Notes: generated by a model from the sequence alone, not told the origin. 64,000 nucleotides of DNA from Dromiciops gliroides (GCF_019393635.1 NC_057861.1:199231014-199295013), one strand, 5' to 3'. Positions 45,712-58,199 are shown, counted from the first letter of the stretch. Made by a program: numbers and translations.

Positions 45712-45968
45712 GATGGTTTTTGTTGTTATTCAGTCATGTCTGCCTCTTCTTGACCCCGTTTGGGGTCTCTTGGACCAAAAAAATCGAGTAGTTTGCCATT
45801 TCCTTCCTCAGCTCATTATACAGATGAGGAAAGGAAGGCAAACAGGGTTAAGTGACTTGCCCAGGGTCACAGAGCAACTAAGTGTCTGAGGTCAGATTTG
45901 AACTCAGAAAGAGGAGTATTTCTGATTCTAGGCCTGGTACTCTATTGATTGAGCGACCCAGCTGCCCT
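45712..45968 (-). repeat. Marsupial SINE, long form, antisense
   Basis: TTTTTGTTGTTATTCAGTC, GTTTGGGGTCTCTTGG, AGGGTTAAGTGACTTGCCC and GAGCGACCCAGCTGCCC. Confidence 0.8.
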
Positions 45969-45974
45969 TACAGA

Positions 45975-47262
45975 AGGCATATAAATAAATATAAGGTGGA
46001 ATGTGACAAGAGCAAAGGAAGGATCTAGACAAAGTACTGAAAAAACATTTCAGCTGTTGGTGTGGTAGGAATACAGATCCAAGAAGATTTCATGGAGAAC
46101 GTGACACTGAGCCCAGAAAGAAAAGGATTACAAAGGGCAGAGATGTAAACAGTGTACATTCCAGGTATTGAGAATAGTTTGTAAGAATGCACAAAGGCAG
46201 GAGATGGCATGTCGTGTTGGCTCAAAAGTAGACTACATAAAAGGGGGAATTATGAAATAAGGCTGGAAAAAAAAGTTGGAATCAGATTGTAGAGGGCCTT
46301 AAATGCCAGAATAATTAATTTATTCTATAGGAATAGGCAGCCACTGGAGGTTTTTGAGTACAGAGTGACATATTCATATCGGTGCACTGAAAGATTCTTT
46401 AGGCAGCTCTGTGAAGAACAGACTGAAGGGGAGGTTACTGAGGCAAAGAGATCAGTTAAGAGGGTTATTACAATCTTGTAGGCAAGAAGTATATTCTATA
46501 CAACAGTGGTGGCAATGGGAATTGAGACAAAACAAATGTGAGAGATGTGATGAGAGAATAGATGAGACTTTATAATTGATTAGCTATAAAAAGCACAGGA
46601 GAAGAAAAACAAAGATGATTCTTAGGCTAAGAGCTAGGGTGATTGGAATAATGCTATTAATAAAAACAGAAGTGGTAAAGTGGAGATTTTTAGGAAAAAC
46701 AAAATGAGTTCTGTTTTTGACATGCAGAGTTCAAAGCATCTGTCAGAATTTCAGGAGGAACTACATACCACAGAAATAAAAGGTTGGGATTGGGTATATA
46801 GATTTAGGAGTTATTAATCAATCAACAAGTACATATTAATTGACTACTATGTTCCAGGCATATCTGAAAAAAGATAGTAATTGAAGCATTGGAGGTGGAT
46901 GAACATACCAATAAAGAACCTAATGTGTCAAATGAAGAGCAAAAGGTTCAGGGCAGAACCTTAGGGAACCCCCATATTTAAGGTGGTAGGAAGAGGAGAA
47001 AGATGAAGCAAGTTAAGAAGCCAAGAAAGCTGTCATACACACAGGAAGAGAATCAATAGAGAGCAGTGTAATGGACACTAAGGGAGGAGAGAATGGTCAG
47101 CAGCATCAGAAGGTCAGAACCCAGTAATGATGAGGGTGGAATTTAGCAAAGAGAGATCACTGGCCAATCTGGAGAGTCCAGTTTTAGAAAACTGGTTGAG
47201 AATGAAGCCAAGCAGTTGAGGAATGTATGGGTAGTGAAGAAGTGTTAGCAGAAAGTTTAGAT
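45975..47262 (-). repeat. L2 LINE, long antisense copy with a second L2 3' end inside
   Basis: TTACAAAGGGCAGAGATG, GCACAAAGGCAGGAGATGGC, GGGCCTTAAATGCCAG, GGCAGCCACTGGAGG, TTTTGACATGCAGAGTTC and CAGAACCTTAGGGAACCCCC follow the reverse complement of L2 ORF2. A separate L2 3'-end phrase (TATTAATTGACTACTATGTTCC) sits at about 46833-46855. Confidence 0.72.
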
Positions 47263-49712
47263 TATTCTTTACAGAAGTTTAACAGTGAGGAGGAGAGACA
47301 ATGAAAAATACATATATTTAATTCAGATTAGTAGGTAGTTGTTTTTATTTTTATTTTTATTTTTTGGGGGGTGATGGTGATGGGGAAAGGAGATCCAGAC
47401 TGATATTTACAACAGTGGAAGGCTTCCTCAAAATTATACCACATAGGCAACTGCCTATTCTATCTATTCACAAAACTTCTTCTAAATCTTAGTTTAGAGA
47501 AATCTTACAGACCCATCTAGCCAAACATATTATAATAGAAGAATATTTTTTCAAAAATGGAAAAGTATGTTAATATGCAAATAATCATCTTAAAAAAGGG
47601 TATGGCTCCTCTTTGTCTCTCTCAAATATACCTTTAGATACCCTGTTAGCAAGAAACATTACATCTGTCCCTCAGTTATTCTAGTTAATCCTATAAAAAT
47701 GATCATTTTCACCTTTGTAGTCATGTTTCCCTTTCATTTATGTTATAGTATCTTCATATCTTTCTTCAAGAAATTAGGGGAAATAGCCATTTGTCTTCAT
47801 TGTAGACACTTTTGTATGTATGGTAGAAAACAAACCGCTATTCAGTAACTGCACAGAGGCACCATTAAAATCAAATTTACAGTAAACAGAACCTGCAGCT
47901 GGGGTAAAACACTAACTGTTAGTATTTTAATTATCAGCAAAGCTTTTGGAGGTCTAACATCTGCTCATAGCCAAATGACAGCAGCTGCTTGTGTACACTT
48001 AAAACAATGTGAATTTCTTCTCTAAATATTAAAATGAATCATATGTTCTGTGTTCATCACTGCTATTTTCCTATTAAGCTGGCAATGTCTATAAGGGCAT
48101 GCTGAGCTTCTTATGGGTGGAAAAACTGTAAAGGGTTGACCTCTTCAAAGGATGAGATCCAAAGACAGCAAACATACTGGAGTCTGTAAATTGAAAATGT
48201 TTAGAGACAGTACCAGAGGTCACCAGGGGCCAAGATGTAGCTAGTAAATGTGTACGAAATATCAGCAGTTAAGTTTTGATCCCTGTGCTCTATGGCAGCT
48301 TCAAGGACAGGACTTCTTGGCATCCCAAGTGCCAGAGGTCCAAAGAACTGGATGGTATTCTAATTCCATACCTCATCAAGCAAAGTGGTTAGAAAGCAAT
48401 TCAAAGTGCCATCAAATTAACCAAAATGCTCTGTTTCAAGTCTCTTTAAAAAGAGGACTGAATAGTGATGGTCAGTTCTCTTCCCAAGATTTCGCCACCT
48501 GAATTCAGGCTAGGACATTTCATTATTTTCTGGCATAATTTAAAAACGTTCTGGGGTAATAAGCATTTTATACTGTTACTTGGAGCCTCAGTTTCTAAAC
48601 ATGTAAAAGTAAATATTCTCAAAGGACAGATATTAAGAATAGCCAGGAGATCTTGAAGGAGATAATGGCAACAATGAAAACACTGACATTTTTGTCCTTC
48701 ACTGAATTCCTGACTTTTAATTCTATGCTTTACATAGAAGCCTGCCAAAATCAGCCTTCCTTACCCTGCCTCCCCCCCGCCCCCCAAACTGTAGTACCCT
48801 GCTTTTTTTAAGAGGGAAAGAAAAGTTTAAAAAAAATTTTTAAAAAAGAAAAAGAAAAGTTTAGAGGGGAATACTTGGAAAGTACATTTTTAAAAAGCCA
48901 AGCTTTCACCCCACGGCACTATGTGACCCTGTCACACCTGGCCCATTTATGGGCACATTTGTAATTGCACATGCAATTGAGGAGTGGTGAGGACAATTAT
49001 TCTGTTTGCATATGCCTGTTTGCAGGTGGAAATGGCAAGTTTTCAGATGCACCTGTTATGTCTAGAGATAACATTTTGGGCCATTATGTTATAACAGCTT
49101 TGCATTCCATGTATCAAATGAGGCAGCAGATTTCTGATATATGAATTTTAAAACAGTATAATAGGTCAGATGGAGTAATATTACTTGGGCCATTATTAGG
49201 TATTGTTCAACCGCATAAAATTCTACACTGCCAATTGAGATTAGAAAATTAGTAAATTTTTTTAAAAAATCACTAAACAGTTTAAAGCCTTTTTCAAACA
49301 GGAAGTACTAATTTACTTTTTCTTAAGCAAATATACAAGAGAGGGCTAGATCTTACCCTCAGAAGGGCAGGCGGACAGAGCTGATTAAAATGTAAATCAA
49401 ATAAAGCACAGGTACCATGGACACTGCTCTGGCTTGCTCTCTGCATCAATGAAAAGATGAGGAAAGAAAGAGAGAGCAGCTCAGTACCTTGCACCAATTT
49501 TTCAAGCCCTGCTGGTAAGCAACAGAAACAAAGTAAAGTCAAGAATAACAAATCTGGGGGCAAAGATACTGGCCTCAAATTTCATATACATTCTGTGCTT
49601 TGGTGATCTATGCTCACTTGATTAGAAAATAGAGCCAACTAATAACAGTATTAATTTTTCAGCCACAGGGAAACAAAAGGTATGGACTCTTCCAAGCAAA
49701 ACAATTATGTTT
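47263..49712. other. Repeat-poor intronic block with candidate conserved elements
   Basis: About 2.4 kb without recognisable SINE or LINE. Passages at 47860-48010 and 48900-49290 have balanced composition and dense motif text. Within the latter, AATTGCACATGCAATT (48963-48978) is a near-perfect inverted repeat and TTTGCATATG (49005-49014) is octamer-like. No exon is supported; small open frames at 48248-48748 lack family resemblance. Confidence 0.4.
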
Positions 49713-49725
49713 GAAAGAACATGCT

Positions 49726-49877
49726 GGGGCAGCTAGATGGCGCAGTGGATAGAGCACCGGCTCTGGATTCAGGAGTACCTGAGTTCAAATCCGGCCTCAG
49801 ACACTTAACACTTACTAGCTGTGTGACCCTGGGCAAGTCACTTAACCCCAATTGCCTTACTAAAAAAAAAAAAGAAA
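49726..49877 (+). repeat. Marsupial short SINE, sense
   Basis: GGGGCAGCTAGATGGCGCAG to TTAACCCCAATTGCCTTAC and an A tail. The 13-base duplication GAAAGAACATGCT lies at 49713-49725 and 49878-49890. Confidence 0.93.
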
Positions 49878-49890
49878 GAAAGAACATGCT

Positions 49891-50324
49891 TGAAAGAATA
49901 TGCTTACTAGCATATATCAACGACTATTTACTTGAGATAGTCTTTAGTCAGTCTAGAGAAATAAAAAAATTAGACCATGTTTCAAAGGAGGCAGTTTGTT
50001 TTAAAACACTTACTTTTATTCACATCTTATACTTTAGTCACCAGATATTCTGTAAATTATTCCCATTTTGGATGAGGACGCTGGTTACGAGTACAGGGCT
50101 AGGGTTTGAATCACAGCCATGCTACTTTATTACTATGACCTCTGAGACGTTGGACAAGGCACTTAATTATTGAAAGCCTCAGCTCCTCATCTGAGACTAT
50201 GCCCTGGGTGACAGATAATCCATGTGGCTTTAGAGCCACCATCCTGAGGCTGTGGCAAGTCAGTCAATACAAAAGGACAACATGGCTTGCTCCATTAGGC
50301 AGACCCAGAACCCACACTCTGCTT
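49891..50324. other. Intronic DNA, no recognised feature
   Basis: Contains a weak MIR-like passage near 50090-50200 (GGGTTTGAATCACAGCC); otherwise nothing recognised. Confidence 0.3.
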
Positions 50325-50475
50325 CGTATGGTATAGTGAATAGGGCCCTGAATTTGGCATCAAGAAGATCAGGGTTCAAATCTTAGTTCTGTGCCTCAGT
50401 TTCCTCATCTATAAAATGAGGGGACTGCACTCAATGACTTCCAGGATCTCTTCCAGCTCTAAGTCTATAATCTTA
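50325..50475 (+). repeat. MIR-family SINE fragment, sense
   Basis: TATGGTATAGTGAATAGGGCCC, AGATCAGGGTTCAAATC, CTCAGTTTCCTCATCTATAAAATG and CCAGGATCTCTTCCAGCTC. Confidence 0.65.
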
Positions 50476-50589
50476 TGCTCCTATAATATGATCTACTTGG
50501 AGATATGTGTGTATACTCACACACATATGTATGTATGCATGTATTTTTTTCTCATCACCCTCCTCATGCTGCTCCCTTTCCCCCTGAGA

Positions 50590-50830
50590 AGAATACTAGT
50601 AGGCTTCCGCCAGTCTCAGACGACCATGGATCAGCACCTTAAAGAGCCACAGGCTATAGTGTGGCTGTGCAGTCTGATACGGGAGCCACAGCTCCTGCCG
50701 CAACGAGGACATCGGAAAACTGCACTCTCTGTTGCCCGTTGGTTCCTGCTTCTCATTCGTTTTTTCTTCCTCCAGAGCTTGGAGGCCCATCTCAGCTGCG
50801 CGCAAGCTACTACAATCAATATTATATCTT
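50590..50830 (-). pseudogene. Unassigned coding-like fragment with a C-C-H-C finger-like motif
   Basis: A minus-strand frame (50819-50631) includes RCPRCGRSCGSRIRLHSH followed by TIAC. This is a C-x2-C-x9-LHSH-x3-C arrangement, like a shortened zinc finger. Base composition is clearly GC- and CpG-richer than the AT-rich neighbourhood. No start context, splice site or partner exon is visible, and it abuts the CR1/L3-like LINE on the opposite strand. It resembles, from memory, short finger segments near the C-terminus of some non-LTR retrotransposon proteins. It could equally be a processed gene relic. Confidence 0.35.
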
Positions 50831-51480
50831 AGATGAATAATGAAGTGACACTATTTCCAGATGATATATTCATATGAGGAAATCCATGAATTATAGTCAG
50901 GAACTGTGGTAGAGAACATTTAGATGAAGGTCACTGGAAGAAGAAACAGAAACACTATTGTAGTGGAGTAGACTATAGACCACTGGGACGGAAGGAAGAA
51001 CTATATAAAGAATTCAGGAAACTGATCACAAACTTCTCATAGAAGCATGAAACAAGTTATAGAAGACTTCATCTATCTAGACACTTTCCTAGAAATCTCT
51101 CTACTAAAAGTAGAACAGAGGATAAATTCTTGACTTCTCTTTTGATAACTTCATTCTTACAAATGAGGAAAACTGTTATTATGAAACCAAAAAATGAGGA
51201 GCTGGCTACCAAAATGCAAATGATGGGAATTTAATGGAGTCACTAATCCATCTTAGAGTTTGTAAAAGGTAAGGAGGATAAAGTCAGACATAATCTTATG
51301 CGAACCATTGATTCTGAGAAGAAATTTCAAATAATTCAAATTAAAATTAGACAGGATTCCATGGCCTAGATATTTTATTGGATAAACTACTCCAATAGGG
51401 ATAAGATATTTATTTTCAAGTATTTAGTATTGACAGTACAAAAAAAAAATCTGATGAGGAAGAGAATGTAAAACTATCTT

Positions 51481-51630
51481 TTTTTTTTTTTTTTAGTGAG
51501 GCAATTGGGGTTAAGTGACTTGCCCAGGGTCACACGGCTAGTAAGTGTTAAGTGTCTGAGGCCGGATTTGAACTCAGGTACTCCTGACTCCAGGGCTGGT
51601 GCTCTATCCACTGTGCCACCTAGCTGCCCC
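51481..51630 (-). repeat. Marsupial short SINE, antisense, inside the CR1/L3 element
   Basis: T run, GTGAGGCAATTGGGGTTAAG, ending GTGCCACCTAGCTGCCCC. The 16-base duplication AATGTAAAACTATCTT lies at 51465-51480 and 51631-51646. Confidence 0.93.
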
Positions 51631-52084
51631 AATGTAAAACTATCTTAAGAATGTAAATAGATACACAAAGAAATTATTAGATTTTTAAAAGACATATGCA
51701 GACAAGTGCCAGAAAAGGAAGGCAACTGAGGATGAATACTGAGGAGTATCATGGTCCCATAAGAATTATGTCAGGAATACTAATGCTGAGAAGGAACTAG
51801 AGCTAATGGGAATGCTAAGGATAATAAAAGGGGCTCTTTAAGCTATACTATGGACTAGAGGAAGATCAAAGAGGAAATAGGAACAATCTTTAAAGGGGAT
51901 GAGACAATGATAAAGGATGATGGAGAGAAAGCAGATCTATTCAACTCTTATTTTGTTTTCTATAACAATCTGAACTAGGGATGAAAGAAAAAAAATAGTT
52001 AATGGAACTAAAACATAAGATAAAGGAGACTATTGTAAGAGAACACTTAGAATTTCTTTAGTCAATTCTTTAAAGTATTTCTTT

Positions 52085-53155
52085 GGTGGTTTGATTGGCC
52101 TAATGGGCCCTTGACCACTAATTGTGCTTTACTCCTGCCATCTTCCTTCCTTGTTGTCTTGCTAGTGTGGTACCTTTGAACTAGAGCTCCAGAGACCATA
52201 CTCTGGAGGAATTAAGCCACTCAGTTTTGGAACTCCCAACCTTGGGTTTTGTTATCCTGACCCCTGAGAGCCTCCTATATCTAGCTGGGGCCGATCCCCC
52301 AGCTACTCTTCATGAACCTAGCCATATTACTGCTATGCTTGTTCCCCTGCCTGGAGTCACTCTTCACTCCAATACACTTTCCATTCAGTTATCAAAGTAA
52401 TAACTCTGCTTGATAAACTATTACCTCAAGGGTCAAATAAAATGCTTTGTTTGGCATCTGAAGACCTTTACAAGGATCCAGGGATCCTTTCTATCTTTCC
52501 AGTTTTCTTTCCATTCTGGTCTTCTCATTGGCATTTTCACTGTTTCTTGCACAGATATTCTGTGCTAGTTCATTGGCTGCCCCCATGATTAGAATGCAGT
52601 TGTTCCTTTTATCAGCCTCCAGATTTCTTTAACTCCCTTCAAGACTCAGCTCAAATTTCACCTTTTGCGGGACGCTTTAACTTTTCTTTTCCTTCCACCT
52701 AACTTAGTGCCTTTAACCTCAGATTATTTCCATTTCACATTTGCATGTTCTTCCCCATTAGAAAGTAAGGTCCTTGAGGGCAGAACTATGTTTTTTTTCT
52801 TTCTTTTTATTCTCAGCACTTAGCTTAGTCCCAGGCACATAGTAAGAACTTATATACTTGTCAACTGATTTATACTCTCCTTTCTTTGCTCCCTCTCCCC
52901 TTCCCCCACCCCCCACTTCTTGCTCTGAGAACAGTAATTGAATCAATACTACCATTACCTCTGGAAAGGTCATGTCAATAATTTACCCTATCCATTGACC
53001 ATTCCTATGACATCTCAGACCAAAAACATCCTTCTCTAGCTACCACTCCTTTAAATGTTGTCTTCCCTTATCCTTACTAAAAGGATTGTATCTCTCTTTG
53101 TATTTGTAAATCCAGTATAGCACAGTACCTGGCACATAGTAGGATATTAATACAT
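52085..53155 (+). repeat. L2 LINE 3' portions inserted in the CR1/L3 element
   Basis: CTCTTCACTCCAATACACTTTCC, TCAAAGTAATAACTC, CTTCAAGACTCAGCTC, GTCCTTGAGGGCAGAAC and CCCAGGCACATAGTAAG. A second 3' end lies at about 53090-53150 (GTACCTGGCACATAGTAGG), so two L2 pieces lie in tandem. Confidence 0.7.
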
Positions 53156-54395
53156 CTTTTTTCTTTCTTCATTCACTTTCTTCAACAAGGTCAAGTTACC
53201 AGTTATAAACCACTTATAGTCTAGGATACTAAAAGAATTTGTGAATATGGTTACTAAGCAGCTGTCAGTGATCTTTGAAAAACCACTGAGAAAATTATAG
53301 GTAAAATAGGCCCAGAGATAACCATACATCCTAATTTCAAAAAATCAAAGACAGTAGATTCCTCAAAGTATAGGCTGGTAAGCTTGTCCTGTGTTCCCGA
53401 TACTAAAAAAAGATATGGTTTGTTAGCATTTAGAAAGGGAAGAAGAGATCATTAAAAGTCAAAACAAGTTTATCTTGCTAGTTAAAACCAATTTCCTTTT
53501 TTTGATGACAGGGTTACTACACTACTCTGGAAAGATTCTTCCCTACCCTCCCACCCAAATCCATGTTGGTTTTTAGGTTGATTTGGAACTGACTGAATGA
53601 CTGGGTCCAAAGATTCATGACAAATTAATCAATGTCGATTTGGAAAGAGGTCTCTATTAGAGTGTCCCAGAGAACTGTTCTTGGGTTTGCCTGACATTTA
53701 TATCAATGATCTGAATGAAGGCATAGTAGCGTGTTGATGACATTTGCAGATGACACAAAATTGGAAGAAATAACTAATACACTGGAAATCAGAATCAGGA
53801 TCCAAGAAGATCTTGACAGGCTAGAACAATGGGCCAAATAAAAATGAAATTTAATAGGGACAAATGTTCCACACTGATTTAAAAAGAAATCCACTTTACA
53901 AGCACATGATGACTAGATAACAGTATGTGAGCAAAGGGAGCTTTTAGAAAATTTCAAGTTCAATATGAATCACCCCTGACATGGTAGCCAAAAAAGCTAA
54001 GGGGATCTTAGCTTCAATTAAAGGATGAATGGTCACAAGTGTACAGGAAGAGAGATATGATAGCCCTATATTTTGCTCTGTTCAGATCCCACCTAAACTC
54101 TTTTTAAAAATTCTATGTGCCACATTAAAAAAAAAAAAAAGGCAAGTTGGATCACGTCTAGAGGAGGACAACCTGTAGGATGAAAGGGCAGGGACTAGCC
54201 AAGTGAGAATCTTTCAAAAGAATTAGGGATATTTAGCTTTTGGTGAGGTTGATATTTAGATGAGAAAACTTAGGGAGGTCAGATTAGTCATCTTAGGGTA
54301 TCTGAATGGCTGACAAATGTTCAAAGGATGAGGTTTGTTCAGCTAGCCCCAAAGAGCAGTATTATTAACAATGTGTAGAAATCAAAAGGAGGCAA

Positions 54396-56135
54396 TTCTT
54401 TCTAAGCCTCCCCAATTGATTTTCTATCCCACTTACAACAGTGGCTGTTCCTAACTGTATCTTTTCTCCTCAAACATCTTATCCTTTCAGGTAAGGACCC
54501 TGCCTCACACCATTTGTTTCGAGTTCGCTCTACCCCACTTTTCATCTCACATCTGCCTGACATCATTCCCTACTATCTCTGACAAAGAGGAAGTTCTTCC
54601 AGCTATGTCCGGTCCTTTTACATGTCCCCGTTCGTAAAAACATAATCATTTACTTAATGATAAAGCAAAAGAAATCGTAATCTTATAGATATAAACATAT
54701 TAAGGCCAATGTATAAGTAAAAAGCACACCATAATATACATATAAATCACATCAGAATACACAATAAAAACACACTACTCCATGAATGCATTCAGCAGCT
54801 ATGGAGAAGAGTGGACACATACTTAGAGGAATCTGGTACTATGTGCACCTTTGTTCCCATCACTCTGATCTTTTCCAGAAGATGGTTCCTATTCCATCTC
54901 TATTCTCTCAATCTTCAATTTCCCCCATTTACTAGTTCCTTCCCTGCTGCCTACAAATATGCATAAGTCTCCCCATCCTCTAAAAAAACCTCCACTATAT
55001 CTTCCCATCTCCACTAGCTATCATCCTATATTTTTCTTCCTATTCTTTGCTAAACTCCTTGAAATAAACCATCTCCACCCTGTGTCTTCACTTTCATTCC
55101 TCTCATTCTCTTCTAAATCCACTGAAAACTGACTTCAGGCCTTATCACTCAACAAAATGCTCTCTCCAGAGTTACCGATGATCTCTTAATTGCCAAATTC
55201 AGTGACCTTTTCACAATCCTCATCTTTCTTGACCTTTCCAGTATTTGACACTGATGACCACATTATTCTACATTCCCTTTCCTCTTTGGGTTTTCACTTC
55301 TTCTCCTATCTGTCTTACTAGACCTTAGTCTGAACCATGTTACAACCATTAACTACGAGTAAACTCTAAGGCTCTATCCTGAGTCTTTATTTCTTTTCTT
55401 TCTCCATTCTTTTATTTAGTGATCTCAATTTCTCCCATTGGTTCAATTTTCATTTCTATTTACATGATTCTCAGATTTATATACCTAGCCCTATTTTCTC
55501 CTGTACTTCAGTCACCCATCACTAACCTCCTATTGGGCATTTTGACTTAAATATTCTAGTAAGCATCTTAAATTCCCTATGTTTAAACCTACCCTTCTTC
55601 TGGATTTCTCTATTACTCTCAAGAGCACTCCCATCTTCCCAATTACCCAGGTTCCCAACCTCAGAGTTATCTTGCGCTCCTAGCTCTCACTCAATCTACA
55701 TATCCAATCAGTTGTCAAATAATATTTTTTCCAATCTTTTTACACACTGTTCTCTACTGTCCAGTCATACAAACCTATTTACTGTTGCTCACATAAGACA
55801 TTGTCTCTTTTTCTTTGCTTTTGTGCTGCCTATATCTGAAATATATTCCTTTCTGATGTCTACATCATAGAATCCCTGACTTTATTCAAGACAACTCAAG
55901 CACCATCTTCTGCAAAAGGCCTCTAGCATCAAGGGAGGATCCTTCTAAAGTTACCTTGTATGTATGTATGTTGTTTAATAGCTCTATGTGTACATCTTGT
56001 CATTCCCATTAGAAAGTAAGATCTTCAGACCCAGGAACTGTTTTCTCTTTCTCTTTGTATCTTTGTATCAGTGCTTATGATGGTGCCTGGCACACAGCAA
56101 GTGCTTAATAAATGAATTTAATCAACTGCTTGATG
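54396..56135 (+). repeat. L2 LINE inserted in the 3' part of the CR1/L3 element
   Basis: CTCCTCAAACATCTTATCC; later CCAGTATTTGACACTGATGACC, GGCTCTATCCTGAGTC, ACCTCAGAGTTATCTTGCGC and GGTGCCTGGCACACAGCAAG with TGCTTAATAAATG at the end. An AT-rich block at about 54630-54835 does not read as L2 and may be a separate insert. Confidence 0.72.
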
Positions 56136-56360
56136 AATATTTCAGTTCATTGTAAAGAAAGATTTTTCTAACTATGGGAGCTGTCCAAAAGTTAAATGGG
56201 ATTGTTTGAGAGGTAGGGAATTCCCCATCACTGAATGTTTTCAGTTAGAGGCTGAATCACCACTTGTAGGGATACTAAAGAAGGATTTTTTTCTTCAGTA
56301 ATAGGTTAAATTAGATAACCTTTGATAATCCTTTCTACTTCAAAATCTGTGATTTTGCAT
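56136..56360 (+). repeat. CR1/L3-like LINE 3' end (continuation from 54395)
   Basis: ATTTTTCTAACTATGGGAGC, CTGTCCAAAAGTTAAATGGG, TTCCCCATCACTGAATG, AGAGGCTGAATCACCAC and TTCAAAATCTGTGATTTTGC. It continues the family consensus exactly where the text at 54395 stops. Confidence 0.75.
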
Positions 56361-56829
56361 GGAGAAGCTCCAAGTTTTTTCACATTTTCTCAGAAAATAA
56401 TTTCAGAATGCTCAAGAGCATGGGATCTGGCATATTTTTCTAATTTTTTTGGGGGGGTATTTTCTGTTTAAATAAGAGGTTGCTTCTAATCAGTTTTCAA
56501 TTTCTAGCTATTTTTCATTACCATCATCTTCATCATCAAAGAGCATTTGTAAAGTGTCTGCCCCTGTTACCAGTGTGAAACCTGCACCAAAAAAAAAAGA
56601 GATTTCATTTAATCTCATTCAGATATTTCAGCTGAGTCAGGTCAATTTGGAATTGGCTAAGAATCAGTTAGCTTGAATAACTAATCAATCACCAATAATA
56701 ATTATGGGAAAGGAAAAAACTTTAAAAACCAAAGATCTAAATAATATTTGATGCAGAGGAGTATATGAATGGAGCAAGAGTTAAGGATTGGAAATTAATA
56801 GATGTCTTTAAATTGGTAAAGGATAGGGA
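56361..56829. other. Intronic DNA, no recognised feature
   Basis: AT-rich; A run at 56590-56599. Nothing recognised. Confidence 0.3.
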
Positions 56830-57055
56830 GTCAGAGTCACACAATATTAGAACTAGAAGAAACTTGAAATATCTTCTAATTAAACATCAAGATTTTAATC
56901 ATGAAAAAACTGGGCTTAAAGAGATAAAAGTAGTGCTTAGAGTGATCCTTACCCAGAGTCACTCAGTTAGTAAGGATCAGAGCTGAGATTTGAACTCAGA
57001 TCTGACTTTAAGATCAGTGTTCTTTATAATATCACCAAGCTATCTCTAGATACAA
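56830..57055 (-). repeat. MIR3/Ther2-like SINE, antisense
   Basis: GTCAGAGTCACACAATATTAG, ACTAGAAGAAACTTGAAATATC, TACCCAGAGTCACTCAGTTAG and GAGATTTGAACTCAGATC. Confidence 0.65.
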
Positions 57056-58199
57056 TTAATTTTTTAAAAAAGATAATTAGCTATCACCACAATGTCTAAG
57101 TTCACTGAAATTCAGGCAAAGAATTGAAAGATATGATGAATGATGAGAAATTCCAGGCATAACAGCGAGGTGAATTAAGTGCACATTTGTAACAGAAATC
57201 TCTGTGGTCCTTACTCCCACTTCCACACACTAAAGTAAATGCTACTGTCACTATGAAACAAGGGATGGTCTTTTCCAGCAATTCTGCAATTAACTTGTAC
57301 CACTAGTGCACTTTTGAAGAGAGGCATACCCAGGGGTCTAGCAGTTGACTGCTTTTACTCTCCCTGACAAAGAACCCAGGCTAGTGGCCAAACAGTTAGA
57401 AAAGAACTCTTCTTTAAAGGCTGGGTGGTGGTGTAGTCCTTGTTACCTTTGTCATACATGTTTGCAGTGTCTTTATTCATTTGTTTTCTCTTAAAGTTTT
57501 AAAAGAGCAGAGCTACTAAAGTCCAGAGTCCATCATACATAGACTCATATTAATTATAGCTATACTTACAAATTTGTGTATTCAATCTAGAAAATACAGT
57601 CATGGGATATGGCAAATCAGTACTCTGACCCATGCAACCATTTGAATCACTAGACATGCAGTTCTCAAAAATCAGTCGACAGACAATATTGAGTGCCTAT
57701 TCCATGTCCAGCATAGTGCTACATGTGTAAGACACAGTCGATGTCCTCAGGCTTAAAAAGAAGAAAGCCCACAGATACCTCTATTGAAGGATCTGAATCC
57801 TAGACCATATAAACTATTTCTCATTCCTATAACCTATGGTGGTGAAACCAATTTCCCTCTTTACCACAGCAAATTAATTGACTCTTGATTTTCTTCATTC
57901 TTTTGACACTCATGTGCCAAACCTAGGTTTGGCACAATTATGGGAATTTCATTAGGTATCCCTGCCATAGAAAAAGCATGGTGTTGGCAGCTGTGTCTTA
58001 CGGGAAAACAAGATTTCATTTTTAAAAAATGTACGTGACACTCATACACACTTCACATATATAAGTTAAAAGAGCAGAGTTCCTGTTTGGATAAATGTGA
58101 AGTGCTGTAAAAGAACTAATTAAGGGTAAATGAGGTTTTTCTTGCCTTCACCCCTTTTAAAGTCCTATTAAGTGTTTTAGAATTAGAAAATTAGATACT
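57056..58199. other. Intronic DNA, mostly unassigned
   Basis: One L2-type antisense 3' scrap at 57685-57745 (TTGAGTGCCTATTCCATG). Otherwise no gene or repeat family recognised. Confidence 0.35.

Larger units (their letters stand above)
50835..54395 (+). mobile_element. CR1/L3-like LINE, sense, split by later insertions
   Basis: Seen in order: a YRPLGRKEELYKEFRKL segment (50955-51015, endonuclease-domain-like DYRP motif), further ORF2 text (51030-51480, 51650-52080), then after an L2 block RT text. The RT text includes TTTGATGACAGGG (53497-53510), GTGTCCCAGAGAACTGTTC (53660-53680; degraded VPQGSVLGP region) and AGATGACACAAAATTGGAAG (degenerate DDTKL). Then comes 3'-proximal text to 54395. All frames are broken. 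The 3' end resumes at 56136. Confidence 0.72.

Noticed and set aside
48446..48748. 100-codon minus-strand open frame in a repeat-poor block
   Set aside because: No domain, weak start context and no splice partners; not enough to call an exon.
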